Shown here one piece after another: positions 7,378 through 15,419 of a stretch of DNA of 64,000 bases (the stretch's first letter is position 1; each line of letters opens with the position of its first letter). Made by a program: the position numbers and the translations under genes. Where the stretch lies: positions 103,609 through 167,608 of the forward strand of contig BLAA01000003.1 in the NCBI GenBank assembly GCA_017312345.1, written 5' to 3'. This stretch comes from Candidatus Denitrolinea symbiosum (GTDB taxonomy: Bacteria; Chloroflexota; Anaerolineae; Anaerolineales; Villigracilaceae). Under the pieces are notes generated by a model, which was not told the origin of the DNA, searched no databases, and saw only the letters and a list, made by a program, of their open reading frames with translations.

Positions 7378-8478
7378 ATGAAAAAAAACGCCGCGCTCAA
7401 AGCGATCCTGCTGGCGGGGATGTTCCTGCTGTTTCCTGCCGCGGCGCGCGCGCAGACCGGCCAGCCGGCGGTGCGCGCCGTCCTTTTCTACTCCCCCACC
7501 TGCGGTCATTGCGAACTCGTGATCGCCGAGACGCTCATCCCGATGACCAAGCGCTACGGCGACCAATTGCAGATCCTGGGCGTGGACGTCAGCCAGCCGC
7601 AAGGCTCCGAACTCTTTTCCGCGGCCCTGCAAAAGTTCGGCCTGGAGCGCGGCGGAGTCCCATTCCTCGTGATTGACAACATCTATTTGGTCGGTTCGCA
7701 GGAAATCCCCGAACGTTTCCCGGGCATGGTGGAAACCTACCTGGCGCAAGGCGGGCTGGACTGGCCGAATCTGCCCGGGCTGGAGGGCGCCCTCCCTGCG
7801 GGGACTTCGCAGACTTCGCCCCCCGAGCCGCTCACGCCAGATTCGACTCACCTCGACAAAGCCTCCTGGCGTGAACGTTTCGCCCGCGACCCCCTGGGGA
7901 ATTCCCTCTCCGTGGTCATACTGACGGGGATGCTGGGCGCGGCCGTCTGGGCTGTTGTCCTCTTCCGAAAACCGGACGGCGGCGCCAGCCTTAAAGACAA
8001 TTGGAGCTGGGCGATCCTCGCTCTGTCCATCGCGGGGACGCTCGTGGCGGGCTACCTCGCCTACGTGGAAACCGCCCAGGTCGAGGCGGTCTGCGGTCCC
8101 GTCGGAGACTGCAACACCGTCCAGCAGAGCGAGTACGCGCGGCTGTTCGGCGTCCTGCCCATCGGAATGCTGGGACTGATCGGATACGCGGGCATCGTCA
8201 TCGCCTGGGCGGTCGGCCGCTTCGCAGACGGTCAGCCCGGCAAATTGGCCGCGCTGGCCTTATTCGGGATGACCGCAGCGGGCGCGCTCTTCTCGATCTA
8301 TCTGACCTTCCTCGAACCCTTCGTGATCGGCGCCACCTGCGCCTGGTGCCTGACCTCCGCGGTATTGATGACGGTATTGATGCTGCTGTCCGTCAAACCC
8401 GCCAAAGCCGCGCTTTCCCGGCCGTCTCACGTTGGCAAAAGCCGGGCGCTTCCGAAGCCGTCATTGCGTGGACATTAG
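7378..8478 (+). CDS. Thioredoxin-like/VKOR fusion protein (periplasmic disulfide-bond formation)
   Basis: 366 residues. A signal sequence (1-25, ending ARAQ) is followed by a thioredoxin-like domain with YSPTCGHCE (about residue 42). A linker of about 45 residues leads to a VKOR domain with four to five membrane helices (about 180-345). VKOR cysteines are visible: CGPVGDCNTVQQSEYA (loop pair) and ATCAWCLTSA (active CxxC), with the conserved Ser/Tyr after the loop pair. The protein would oxidise cysteine pairs in exported proteins and pass the electrons to quinone. It is monocistronic, between a hairpin at 7295-7327 and a strong terminator at 8539-8574. Confidence 0.9.
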   Translation: MKKNAALKAILLAGMFLLFPAAARAQTGQPAVRAVLFYSPTCGHCELVIAETLIPMTKRYGDQLQILGVDVSQPQGSELFSAALQKFGLERGGVPFLVIDNIYLVGSQEIPERFPGMVETYLAQGGLDWPNLPGLEGALPAGTSQTSPPEPLTPDSTHLDKASWRERFARDPLGNSLSVVILTGMLGAAVWAVVLFRKPDGGASLKDNWSWAILALSIAGTLVAGYLAYVETAQVEAVCGPVGDCNTVQQSEYARLFGVLPIGMLGLIGYAGIVIAWAVGRFADGQPGKLAALALFGMTAAGALFSIYLTFLEPFVIGATCAWCLTSAVLMTVLMLLSVKPAKAALSRPSHVGKSRALPKPSLRGH

Positions 8479-8538
8479 AGAACGTCCGTTGCACGTCTAA
8501 TTATTTTCAACCGACTACCTTACTTTGGGCCACTACCC

Positions 8539-8580
8539 AATCGGGCCAGACGCGTTTTGCAGTCTGGCCCGATTTTGTTC
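8539..8580 (+). terminator. Rho-independent terminator after the Trx-VKOR gene
   Basis: Perfect 13-base stem AATCGGGCCAGAC (8539-8551) and GTCTGGCCCGATT (8562-8574) with a 10-base loop, followed by TTGTTC. It ends the Trx-VKOR transcript and isolates the ArsR promoter. Confidence 0.85.
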
Positions 8581-8656
8581 AGAGGCTGCGCTGCGCCCTC
8601 TTGGATGGGCATCTTGTTAATGTGACGTTAATCTTAACTTATCGTGACACTCGCCA

Positions 8657-8680
8657 CTATGGTGAAATACTTCACAATAG
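8657..8680 (+). promoter_or_regulatory. Probable ArsR operator
   Basis: Near-perfect inverted repeat CTATGGTGAA (8657-8666) and TTCACAATAG (8671-8680), one mismatch in ten, 4-base centre. It lies 48 bases before the ArsR-family start in an AT-rich region. ArsR/SmtB repressors bind dyads of this size. Binding by the adjacent regulator is inferred. Confidence 0.65.
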
Positions 8681-8728
8681 TATTATCCACGCCATATATC
8701 CGTTTATTCGCATAAAGGCAACAACTGT

Positions 8729-9070
8729 ATGATCTCCCCCACACTGAAATTGGAACTCAGCCAATTGGAAGCGGACTTCTGCTCGGCGCTTTCCGATCCC
8801 ACACGCCTGCTCATCCTTTACGCGCTGGGCGAAGGCGCGCGCAACGTCAACGATCTGGCCGGCGAACTCGCCATTCCCCAGCCCACCGCGTCGAGACATC
8901 TCAAAGTCCTGCGCGACCGAGGGCTGGTGTGGACCACCCGGCAAGGCACAAGCGTCACCTATCAACTGGCCGACGCGCGCATATTGGAAGCCATAGACCT
9001 GCTCCGCAAGATCATGGGCGAACGGCTCGCCTACCGCGCAGGTTTGGTGGAAGAAACGATCGCCGAATAA
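8729..9070 (+). CDS. ArsR-family winged-helix regulator of the sulfur-respiration operon
   Basis: 113 residues with a single ArsR domain. SALSDPTRLLILYALGEG opens the fold, LAIPQPTASRHLKVLRDRGLV is the recognition helix and VTYQLAD forms the wing. The only Cys is residue 18, so the two-cysteine persulfide switch of SqrR/BigR and the metal sites of ArsR/SmtB (CVC or DxxH clusters) are not evident. The signal sensed is unknown. It directly precedes the cytochrome-YeeE-Mo enzyme genes and has a dyad upstream, so it probably controls them and itself. Confidence 0.88.
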   Translation: MISPTLKLELSQLEADFCSALSDPTRLLILYALGEGARNVNDLAGELAIPQPTASRHLKVLRDRGLVWTTRQGTSVTYQLADARILEAIDLLRKIMGERLAYRAGLVEETIAE

Positions 9071-9107
9071 ATTTCAGTCAACAAGACTCTTTGGATGGAG
9101 AATGAAT

Positions 9108-9941
9108 ATGCAACCTAAGAAAGCCGCTCTCTACTTTCTTTTTGCCGGGCTGGCGTTGGTTCTAGCCGCCAGCGTGTACCTGGCAACCGCCACCCCCGTC
9201 AGCGCGCAATGCGGCTCGCAGGCTTCCTCCTGCAAGAACTGCCACGAAGTACAGGGACAGGATCCCGTCAACGCGGACGGGACGGGCTGGCACCAGTCGC
9301 ACGCGTTTGGCGATTTCTGCTACATCTGCCACGCGGGGAATAATCAGGCAAAAGACAAAGCCGCCGCGCACGAGGGGATGGTGGCTCCGCTTTCGGACGT
9401 GAAGGCGGCCTGCCAGCAATGTCACGTGGCGGATCTGGACGCGCGCGCGAAGGTCTACGCGGACGCGCTGGGGGTGACGATCGGCTCGGGGTCCGGCGCG
9501 CCCGCTGCGGGGTCGTCGGACGCGGCGCCGCCCGTCAGCGCGGAGTCGGCTCCCGCGTCGGCGGCGGCGTCGAATCAATGCAATGAGATCGTCGTGGACG
9601 ATCCGAACGCGGTCAACTACAAAGAGAACTACGACGCCATCGTGCTGGGCAAGAAGCCGGTCAATTGGGGCAACATGATCCTGCTGGGCATGATCGGTTT
9701 GCTGGCGGTCGGCGGCGGCGGGTACGTGATCACGCGCGAGAAACTGGTCAAGGTGAAGTTCGGCGATACGCGCACAGTGGACGAGGAGTATCCCGCCGAC
9801 GTGGTGGAGATGCTGCCGAAGATCGCGGGGCTGAAGGCGGGCGCGCGCAAGTCGCTGCGCAACGTGCTGGATAGCAGGAAAGCCGACAAGGTGCTCGACC
9901 TGATTGAAGCGGTCACCGCAAAAGACGAGGAGGAACGATGA
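9108..9941 (+). CDS. Membrane-anchored triheme c-type cytochrome
   Basis: 277 residues. A signal or anchor helix covers 7-28. Three CxxCH heme sites follow: CKNCH (42-46), CYICH (about 74) and CQQCH (about 103). An Ala/Ser/Pro-rich linker (130-160), a membrane helix (about 188-208) and an acidic cytoplasmic tail complete it. ATG 9108 is preferred over ATG 9102 because GGAG at 9097-9100 is then 7 bases away. The stop overlaps the next YeeE-like gene (ATGA). It likely passes electrons between the quinone-linked enzymes of this operon and a periplasmic sulfur compound. Confidence 0.85.
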   Translation: MQPKKAALYFLFAGLALVLAASVYLATATPVSAQCGSQASSCKNCHEVQGQDPVNADGTGWHQSHAFGDFCYICHAGNNQAKDKAAAHEGMVAPLSDVKAACQQCHVADLDARAKVYADALGVTIGSGSGAPAAGSSDAAPPVSAESAPASAAASNQCNEIVVDDPNAVNYKENYDAIVLGKKPVNWGNMILLGMIGLLAVGGGGYVITREKLVKVKFGDTRTVDEEYPADVVEMLPKIAGLKAGARKSLRNVLDSRKADKVLDLIEAVTAKDEEER

Positions 9942-10483
9942 AATTCATCCTGGATTACATCCGCAAGGAAGAGTGGTCGCCGTATGTGGGGGGCGTGTTG
10001 CTGGGACTGGTGGGCATCGGCGCGGTCTGGGCCAGCGACAGCCTGCTGGGCGCGTCGGGCGCGTTCGAGAATTTGGCGGGCATGATCGGCAAGTGGGTCG
10101 CGCCCGCGGCGTTCGACAACATGTACTTCAACTTCATCATGCCGCCGGGCATCACCTGGGGCGTGTGGCTGTTGATCGGCGTGTTCTTTGGCGGGATGAT
10201 CGGCGCGGCCACCAGCGGCACGCTGTTGTGGGGCAAGAAGGGCGCGGCGAACTCGGACGCGCAGTGGAAACGCATCTTCGGTCCGCAGGCGTGGAAGCGC
10301 TGGGCGCTGGCGTTCGTCGGCGCGATCATCCTGGAATACGCGGCGGGTATCGCGGGCGGCTGTACCAGCGGACTCGCCATCTCGGGCGGCATGTTGCTGG
10401 CTCCGGCGGCGTTCCTGTTCATCATGGGCATGTTCGCTTCGGGCATCGTCACCGCCCTGATCGTCTACCGGAAAAATTATTAG
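9938..10483 (+). CDS. YeeE/YedE (TsuA-type) sulfur-compound transporter, first half
   Basis: 181 residues with five or six hydrophobic helices and the family signature IAGGCTSGLAISGG near residue 146, matching the GCxSG motif of YeeE/YedE proteins. The studied member TsuA imports thiosulfate through a row of cysteines. Here the transporter is split, and the second half is the next gene, 9 bases downstream. Placed between a multiheme cytochrome and a polysulfide/thiosulfate-reductase-like enzyme, it probably brings in or delivers the sulfur substrate. Confidence 0.85.
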   Translation: MKFILDYIRKEEWSPYVGGVLLGLVGIGAVWASDSLLGASGAFENLAGMIGKWVAPAAFDNMYFNFIMPPGITWGVWLLIGVFFGGMIGAATSGTLLWGKKGAANSDAQWKRIFGPQAWKRWALAFVGAIILEYAAGIAGGCTSGLAISGGMLLAPAAFLFIMGMFASGIVTALIVYRKNY

Positions 10484-10492
10484 GAGGCTCGC

Positions 10493-11047
10493 ATGGCATC
10501 CATCGTTCTCCCCCTGGTCTTCGGCGTCTTCTTCGGCTTCGCGCTGAACAAGGCCGGCCTGACCAAATACAACAAGATCGTGAACGTCTTCCGCTTCACC
10601 GACCTGGCGGTGTTGAAATTTATGATGACCGCGCTGGTCGTCGCGATGATCGGGTTGTACGGTCTGCGCGGACTGGGCCTGATCGAGTTCCCGAACGTCC
10701 CCTCGACCTATATCGTCGGCAATCTGATTGGAGGGCTGATCTTCGGCGTGGGCATGGCGCTCACCGGTTACTGACCAGGCACTTGCGCCGCCGGTGGCGG
10801 CGAAGGCAAACTCGATTATCTCATCCCCGGTCTGCTCGGCTTTTTGACTGGCGCCGTGATCTACGGCCTGACTTACCAGCAGGTGTTTCCGCAAATCTCC
10901 GCCTTGGCGAATCACGGCAACGCGGTCATCCCCGAACTGTGGAACGTCAGTCCCTTCCTGTTCATCCTGCTCTTCTCGCTGATCTCCCTCCTGTTGTTCT
11001 ACCTGATCGACCGCGCGGGATGGCAGCGGAAGGACAGTGAGCAGTGA
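10493..11047 (+). CDS. YeeE/YedE-type transporter, second half, probable selenoprotein (in-frame TGA = Sec94)
   Basis: Read through TGA at 10772-10774 the gene gives 184 residues. The codon falls exactly where the family has the Cys of its GYCPGT motif: GY, TGA, then PGTCAAGGGEGKLDYLIPG, and the remaining helices continue normally to 11047. An interrupted 93-residue product would lack half the fold. The RNA after the TGA forms a hairpin with a GGU loop placed as in bacterial SECIS elements. ATG 10493 has AGGAGG just upstream. Alternatives are a point mutation of TGC/TGT or a sequencing error. The last four codons are part of a heptamer repeat array. Confidence 0.8.
10772..10801 (+). promoter_or_regulatory. 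Candidate bacterial SECIS element
   Basis: After UGA (10772-10774) come 12 bases, then a six-pair stem GCCGCC (10787-10792) and GGCGGC (10796-10801) closed by the loop GGT (10793-10795). The loop guanines are bases 19 and 20 after the UGA, the same spacing as I count in E. coli fdhF, where loop G residues are needed for SelB binding. The bulged U of the E. coli element is not obvious, which is common in other lineages. Confidence 0.65.
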
Positions 11048-11076
11048 TCAGTAAACAGTAAACAGTGAGCAGTAAG
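11035..11076 (+). repeat. Heptanucleotide tandem array, CAGTRAN x6
   Basis: Six 7-base units in perfect phase (CAGTGAG, CAGTGAT, CAGTAAA, CAGTAAA, CAGTGAG, CAGTAAG). The first two units overlap the 3' end and stop codon of the YeeE-like gene. The array separates it from the Mo enzyme gene. Confidence 0.85.
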
Positions 11077-11109
11077 CAAGTTATCGGTGATGAAACACTG
11101 GAGTGATCT

Positions 11110-13287
11110 ATGACACAAACGATCTCACGAAGAGATTTTCTGAAACTGGGCGCGGCGGGCGCGGGCGCGCTGGCGCTCGGATCCATGCTCCCGCCGAAAG
11201 TGGCACAGGCGGCGCGCGCCAACGGGCAATTGGACGCGGGCGGCAACGGCTACGTCCACAGCACGTGCGAGATGTGCGTCTGGCGCTGCGGCTTGATCGC
11301 CAAAGTGGTGGACGGGCGCGTCGTCAAACTGGACGGCAACCCCGAGCATCCGCACTCGCGCGGGAAACTCTGTCCACGCGGGCAGTCGGGGCTGATGAAC
11401 ACCTACGACCCCGACCGCGTGCTGACTCCGCTCGTGCGGATGGGCAAGCGCGGCGAGGGGCTGTTCCGCAAGGCGTCGTGGGACGAAGCGCTGGACATCG
11501 TCGCCTCGAACATGCTCAAGATCAAGGAGAAGTACGGCCCCGAGGCGATGGTCTTTTCGTCCACGCACAATTTGAGTCAGGTGCAGTTCGAGAATCTGCT
11601 GTACGCCTTCGGTTCGCCGAACTACGGCACGCAGCGCAGCCTGTGCTTCAACGCCATGATTACCGCCTTTCTGCTGACGTACGGCATCGAGGAACCGTCG
11701 CGGAAATATGATGACGTTGAGTTCATCCTGATGGTGGGACGCAACATGATGGAAGCCATCTCGACCTCCGAGACGGGCGAACTGGCGCACGCCCTCGACC
11801 GCGGCGCGAAACTGGTCTATCTCGACCCGCGCTACACCAAGACCGCCTCCAAAGCCACCGAGTGGATTCCGATCCGCCCAGGCACAGACTCGGCTTTCCT
11901 GCTGGCGATGATCAATGTCATCGTCTCGAACGAACTGGCGGACTGCGACTTCGTCAAGCAGTACGTCGTCGGCTGTGACGGCATCCAGGCTGAGATGCGG
12001 AAGTACACCCCGGCCTGGGCGGAGAAGATCACGGGCGTCCCCGCGGCGACCATCGAACGCATCGCCCGCGAATATGCCGCCGCCAAACACAACGCGCTGG
12101 CGCATCCCGGCTGGCGGACGTCCAACTTCGTCAACTCCTTCCAGACCGAGCGCGCCATCGCCACACTGAACGCGTTGAGCGGCAACGTGCTGACCCCCGG
12201 CGGATGTCTTTCTGCAGAGGTGGCGGCGGAGGGCGCCGGACTGGGCATGCCGAAACAGCCGCCCTATCCGCGCGTGTCCGCTTTGCGGCTGGACGGCGTC
12301 TCGTGGAAATATCCGCTCGTGCCGTTGAAGTTGGGCGTCTTCCAGGAACTGCGCGACGCCATCATCACCGGCGAACCGTACCAGGCGCACGGCTGGTTCA
12401 TCTCGCGGCAGAATCCGATCCAATCCCTGCCCGACCGCAACAAAACCCTGCAAGCCTTCGGCAAGATGGACTTCATCGCCACCGTAGACATCATCATGAA
12501 CGACACGGCCTGGTTCTCGGACGTGGTCCTGCCCGAAGCCTCGTACCTTGAACGCTACGACCCGCTCCTGCCCGTGGACGGCAAAGCCTACATCCGCCAG
12601 CCCGTCGTCGAGCCGCAGGGCGAAGCCAGGTCCGCGCTGTGGATCTACAAACAGCTGGGCGAGCGTCTCGGGCTGGGCGATTTCTTCCAATACGAAGACG
12701 AAGAAGATTACATCCGCCAGCAATTGAAGCCTTTGCGCGTCAGCCTCGAGGAAGTGAAGGAAAAAGGCTACGCGGAAATGCCGGAAGAACCCAAAGGCGA
12801 GATTACCTTCAACACGCCCTCGGGCAAGATCGAAGTCTATTCCGAGACGCTGAAGAAGGCGGGCTTCTCGCCCTGGCCCACCTGGGAGGAACCTCCCGCG
12901 CCGAAGGAAGGCGAGTTCTACCTGCTGACCGGCAAGGTGGCGCAACAGACGCAGTTCGGCACGCAGAACAACCAGTTGCTGCACAAATATTCCGACGAGC
13001 CGCGCCTGTGGATGAACGCCAAAGTCGCCGCGCAAAACGGCTTGCAGGACGGCGACTGGGTGGAGGTCGTCAGCGAAGTCGGCAAGGTCTACATTCCCCT
13101 ACTCGCCACCGAAGCCATCCGCCCCGACTGCGTATACCTGACCCCGGGCTACGGTCACCTCTCGAAAGGGCTGACCACCGCCCACGGCGTCGGCGCGAGC
13201 GATTCGGCGCTGCACGTCACCTACACCGACCCGGTCAGCGGCGGGCAGGCACTCAGCCAGACCTTCGTCACGGTGAACAAGGCTTAG
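11110..13287 (+). CDS. Mo-bisMGD oxidoreductase, polysulfide/thiosulfate/tetrathionate reductase type (PsrA/PhsA-like)
   Basis: 725 residues. A Tat signal (SRRDFLK, 6-12) sends the folded enzyme outside. The N-terminal [4Fe-4S] motif is C53-E-M-C56-V-W-R-C60 with the fourth Cys in GKLCPRG. The likely Mo ligand is Cys about 181 in QRSLCFNAM, as in Psr/Phs. A molybdopterin-dinucleotide-binding domain ends the protein (from about 600, LLTGKVAQQTQFGTQNN). With the FeS and NrfD-type subunits behind it, this is a three-part quinone-linked enzyme. Substrate (polysulfide, thiosulfate, tetrathionate, or the reverse reaction) is inferred from YeeE neighbours, not proven. Confidence 0.88.
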   Translation: MTQTISRRDFLKLGAAGAGALALGSMLPPKVAQAARANGQLDAGGNGYVHSTCEMCVWRCGLIAKVVDGRVVKLDGNPEHPHSRGKLCPRGQSGLMNTYDPDRVLTPLVRMGKRGEGLFRKASWDEALDIVASNMLKIKEKYGPEAMVFSSTHNLSQVQFENLLYAFGSPNYGTQRSLCFNAMITAFLLTYGIEEPSRKYDDVEFILMVGRNMMEAISTSETGELAHALDRGAKLVYLDPRYTKTASKATEWIPIRPGTDSAFLLAMINVIVSNELADCDFVKQYVVGCDGIQAEMRKYTPAWAEKITGVPAATIERIAREYAAAKHNALAHPGWRTSNFVNSFQTERAIATLNALSGNVLTPGGCLSAEVAAEGAGLGMPKQPPYPRVSALRLDGVSWKYPLVPLKLGVFQELRDAIITGEPYQAHGWFISRQNPIQSLPDRNKTLQAFGKMDFIATVDIIMNDTAWFSDVVLPEASYLERYDPLLPVDGKAYIRQPVVEPQGEARSALWIYKQLGERLGLGDFFQYEDEEDYIRQQLKPLRVSLEEVKEKGYAEMPEEPKGEITFNTPSGKIEVYSETLKKAGFSPWPTWEEPPAPKEGEFYLLTGKVAQQTQFGTQNNQLLHKYSDEPRLWMNAKVAAQNGLQDGDWVEVVSEVGKVYIPLLATEAIRPDCVYLTPGYGHLSKGLTTAHGVGASDSALHVTYTDPVSGGQALSQTFVTVNKA

Positions 13288-13296
13288 AGGTGAATT

Positions 13297-14082
13297 ATGA
13301 CTGACATCAAACATCACGCGTATCTCTTCGACGCCACGCGCTGTATTGACTGCCGCGCCTGCATGGTGGCTTGCAGTGTGGAAAACAACATCCCGATGAA
13401 CAAGACCCGCATCTGGGTGGCGGGGCTGGGCGTGAAGGGCGAATTCCCCAATTTGCAGCGCAGTACGATGGTCTATCACTGTATGCACTGCGCGCATCCC
13501 GACTGCATGTCGGCTTGTCCGGTCGGCGCGTACACCAAAGCCGAAGACGGACCCGTCACCTATAATCCCGACAAGTGCATCGGCTGCCGCTACTGCATGA
13601 ACGCCTGTCCGTTTGGCGTGCCGCACTTCGATTACGACAAAGGCTTGATTGACGGCGCCTTCATTGACAAATGCACCTTCTGCCCGCAGCGCATCTACAA
13701 CGGACAGGAACCCGCCTGCGTGCAGACCTGTCCCACCGACGCGCTCGAATATGGCGACCGCGACGAACTGATCAAGCGCGCGCACGAACGCATCGCCGCG
13801 CACCCCGGGCGTTACATTGACCACGTCTACGGCGAGTTCGAAAACGGCGGCACGTCCTATCTGATTCTCTCGCATGTGCCGTTCGAGCAATTGGGTCTGC
13901 CCACCCTGCCCGAGACGCCCATCAACGAGGTCAGCGAAAAGGTGATGGCGATGACCATTCCCTTCGCGCTTGGTTGGGGCACGGTGTTGACCGCCGTCAG
14001 CGCGGGCGCGGCGCTGTATGAGAAAAAGAAGAACGGGAAAGCCGCGGAAGAGAAAGCGGAGCCGGCGGAGACATCCAAATGA
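13297..14082 (+). CDS. Four-cluster ferredoxin subunit with C-terminal membrane helix (PsrB/HybA-like)
   Basis: 261 residues. Four cysteine groups of the DmsB/PsrB type are present: CIDCRACMVACSVEN, CMHCAHPDCMSACP, CIGCRYCMNACPFG and CTFCPQRIYNGQEPACVQTCP. A hydrophobic helix (about 213-233) and a Lys/Glu-rich tail follow, as in HybA or FdnH, which anchors the subunit in the membrane. It carries electrons between the Mo enzyme and the quinone-reacting NrfD-type subunit, whose start overlaps this stop (ATGA, 14079-14082). Confidence 0.93.
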   Translation: MTDIKHHAYLFDATRCIDCRACMVACSVENNIPMNKTRIWVAGLGVKGEFPNLQRSTMVYHCMHCAHPDCMSACPVGAYTKAEDGPVTYNPDKCIGCRYCMNACPFGVPHFDYDKGLIDGAFIDKCTFCPQRIYNGQEPACVQTCPTDALEYGDRDELIKRAHERIAAHPGRYIDHVYGEFENGGTSYLILSHVPFEQLGLPTLPETPINEVSEKVMAMTIPFALGWGTVLTAVSAGAALYEKKKNGKAAEEKAEPAETSK

Positions 14083-15263
14083 AGCTCAATCTCACCCTCC
14101 CAAAGTTCCTCCGCATCGGGACTCTCCCGCTCGTCCTGATCGTCCTGGCGGCAATCGCCTTCGTCGTGGCGATGGCGCGCTACGCCTACGGCATCGGCGT
14201 CATCAGCGACCTGAGCTATTCCTACCCCTGGGGCTTCTGGATCAGCTTTGACCTGTTCACGGGCGTGGTCATCTCCAGCGGCGGCTTCCTCATGGCTGGC
14301 ACGGTGTACATCCTGCGCATCAAGGAATTTCAACCGCTGCTGCGCCCCGCCGTGTTGACCGCCTTGCTCGGCTACATCATGGTCGCCGTCGCCCTGCTGG
14401 TGGACCTCGGCCAGCCGCTGCGCATCTGGTACATGATGATCTATTGGAATCACACCAGCGTGCTGCTCGAGATCGGCATCTGCGTGATGAGTTACCTGAC
14501 CGTGCTGGCGATTGAGTTCGCGCCTGTTGTGATGGAGCGTTTCCCCAAACTGCACAAAGCGGCGCATTTCATCCACAAGTTCATCATGCCGTTTGTGATC
14601 CTCGGCGTCGTGCTTTCCACGTTACACCAATCCTCGCTCGGCTCGCTGCTCCTTATCCAGCCGCAGAAACTCCATCCGCTCTGGTGGACTCCCATCCTGC
14701 CGATCCTGTTCTTCGCTTCCGCCATCGCGGTCGGGCTGGCGATGATCATCCTCGAATCCTCGCTCAGTTCACGCTACTTCCAGCGCGGTCTCGAAATGCA
14801 CCTGCTGGCGAAACTCGCCAAAGCGATTCCCGTGGTTCTGGTCGTCTACGCCCTCATCAAATTCGGCGACTTGATCGTCGCGGGCGACCTCGGCTATCTC
14901 TTCACCAGCGGTTGGATGAGCGTCCTCTTCTGGGCGGAGATTCTCGTTGGCGTGGTCTTCCCGATCGTCTGGTTCTCCGTCGAAAAGAATCGCGTCAATC
15001 CCAACGCCCTGTTGACGGGCGCGGTCGTGACCCTGCTCGGCTTGATCCTCAACCGCTTCAACGTCAGCTGGTTCGCGGTCAAACACCCCGACCCGCTGTT
15101 CTACCTCCCGACCTTCATGGGCAACGTCAAATACTTCCCGACCCTGCCCGAAGTCGCCGTCTCCATCGGCATCTTCTCGGCGGGCATCCTGGCCTTCGGG
15201 CTGATCGCCAAATATTTCCCCGTCTTCGAAGACGAGGGCCACGCAGCCCACGCGGGAGATTGA
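14079..15263 (+). CDS. NrfD/HybB-type quinone-reactive membrane subunit (PsrC-like)
   Basis: 394 residues with about ten membrane helices. YSYPWGFWISFDLFTGVVISSGGF and LPILFFASAIAVGLAMIILESSL are typical of HybB/NrfD proteins, which bind quinone on the outer face and dock to a four-cluster ferredoxin subunit. It completes the PsrABC-like enzyme. The long HybB-type size suggests possible proton movement coupled to quinone turnover, as discussed for this family. Followed by a hairpin at 15306-15345. Confidence 0.9.
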   Translation: MKLNLTLPKFLRIGTLPLVLIVLAAIAFVVAMARYAYGIGVISDLSYSYPWGFWISFDLFTGVVISSGGFLMAGTVYILRIKEFQPLLRPAVLTALLGYIMVAVALLVDLGQPLRIWYMMIYWNHTSVLLEIGICVMSYLTVLAIEFAPVVMERFPKLHKAAHFIHKFIMPFVILGVVLSTLHQSSLGSLLLIQPQKLHPLWWTPILPILFFASAIAVGLAMIILESSLSSRYFQRGLEMHLLAKLAKAIPVVLVVYALIKFGDLIVAGDLGYLFTSGWMSVLFWAEILVGVVFPIVWFSVEKNRVNPNALLTGAVVTLLGLILNRFNVSWFAVKHPDPLFYLPTFMGNVKYFPTLPEVAVSIGIFSAGILAFGLIAKYFPVFEDEGHAAHAGD

Positions 15264-15305
15264 CCCGAGTCCGCAGTTTGAAGGTTGAAAGTTCAGGTTA
15301 CAATT

Positions 15306-15345
15306 CACGGGTTACGCAAAGCGTCTCCGCAATACGTAACCCGTG
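15306..15345 (+). terminator. Inverted repeat, possible terminator after the PsrC-like gene
   Basis: Perfect 11-base arms CACGGGTTACG (15306-15316) and CGTAACCCGTG (15335-15345), loop 18 bases, followed by ATTGTTT. Its sequence also resembles a repeat because the next 70 bases carry related GTAAC units. Confidence 0.5.
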
Positions 15346-15377
15346 ATTGTTTAACACCACATCTTTAACCCACAATA

Positions 15378-15412
15378 TGTAACTTGTAACTTGTAACCTG
15401 TAACCTGTAACT
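15378..15412 (+). repeat. Heptanucleotide tandem array, TGTAACY x5
   Basis: Five in-phase 7-base units (TGTAACT, TGTAACT, TGTAACC, TGTAACC, TGTAACT) ending 7 bases before the cytochrome b start. The array therefore replaces a normal ribosome-binding site. Confidence 0.85.
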
Positions 15413-15419
15413 TGCATCC

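Noticed and set aside
7782..7795. GGAGGGCGCCCTCC palindrome in the Trx-VKOR linker as a sixth in-frame repeat
   Set aside because: Only 14 bases and inside a linker that is naturally variable; not enough to call an insertion.
10493..10774. Treating the second YeeE half as a truncated pseudogene ending at the TGA
   Set aside because: The same frame stays open and conserved for 90 more codons, the stop falls on a conserved Cys position, and a SECIS-like hairpin follows. Pseudogene or read error remains the fallback explanation.
9629..10915. 428-codon minus-strand ORF opposite the YeeE genes
   Set aside because: Low-complexity His/Asp/Arg translation and full overlap with real genes on the plus strand.
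11125..13035. 636-codon minus-strand ORF opposite the Mo enzyme gene
   Set aside because: Antisense shadow; no RBS or motif, and the opposite frame is a clear enzyme.
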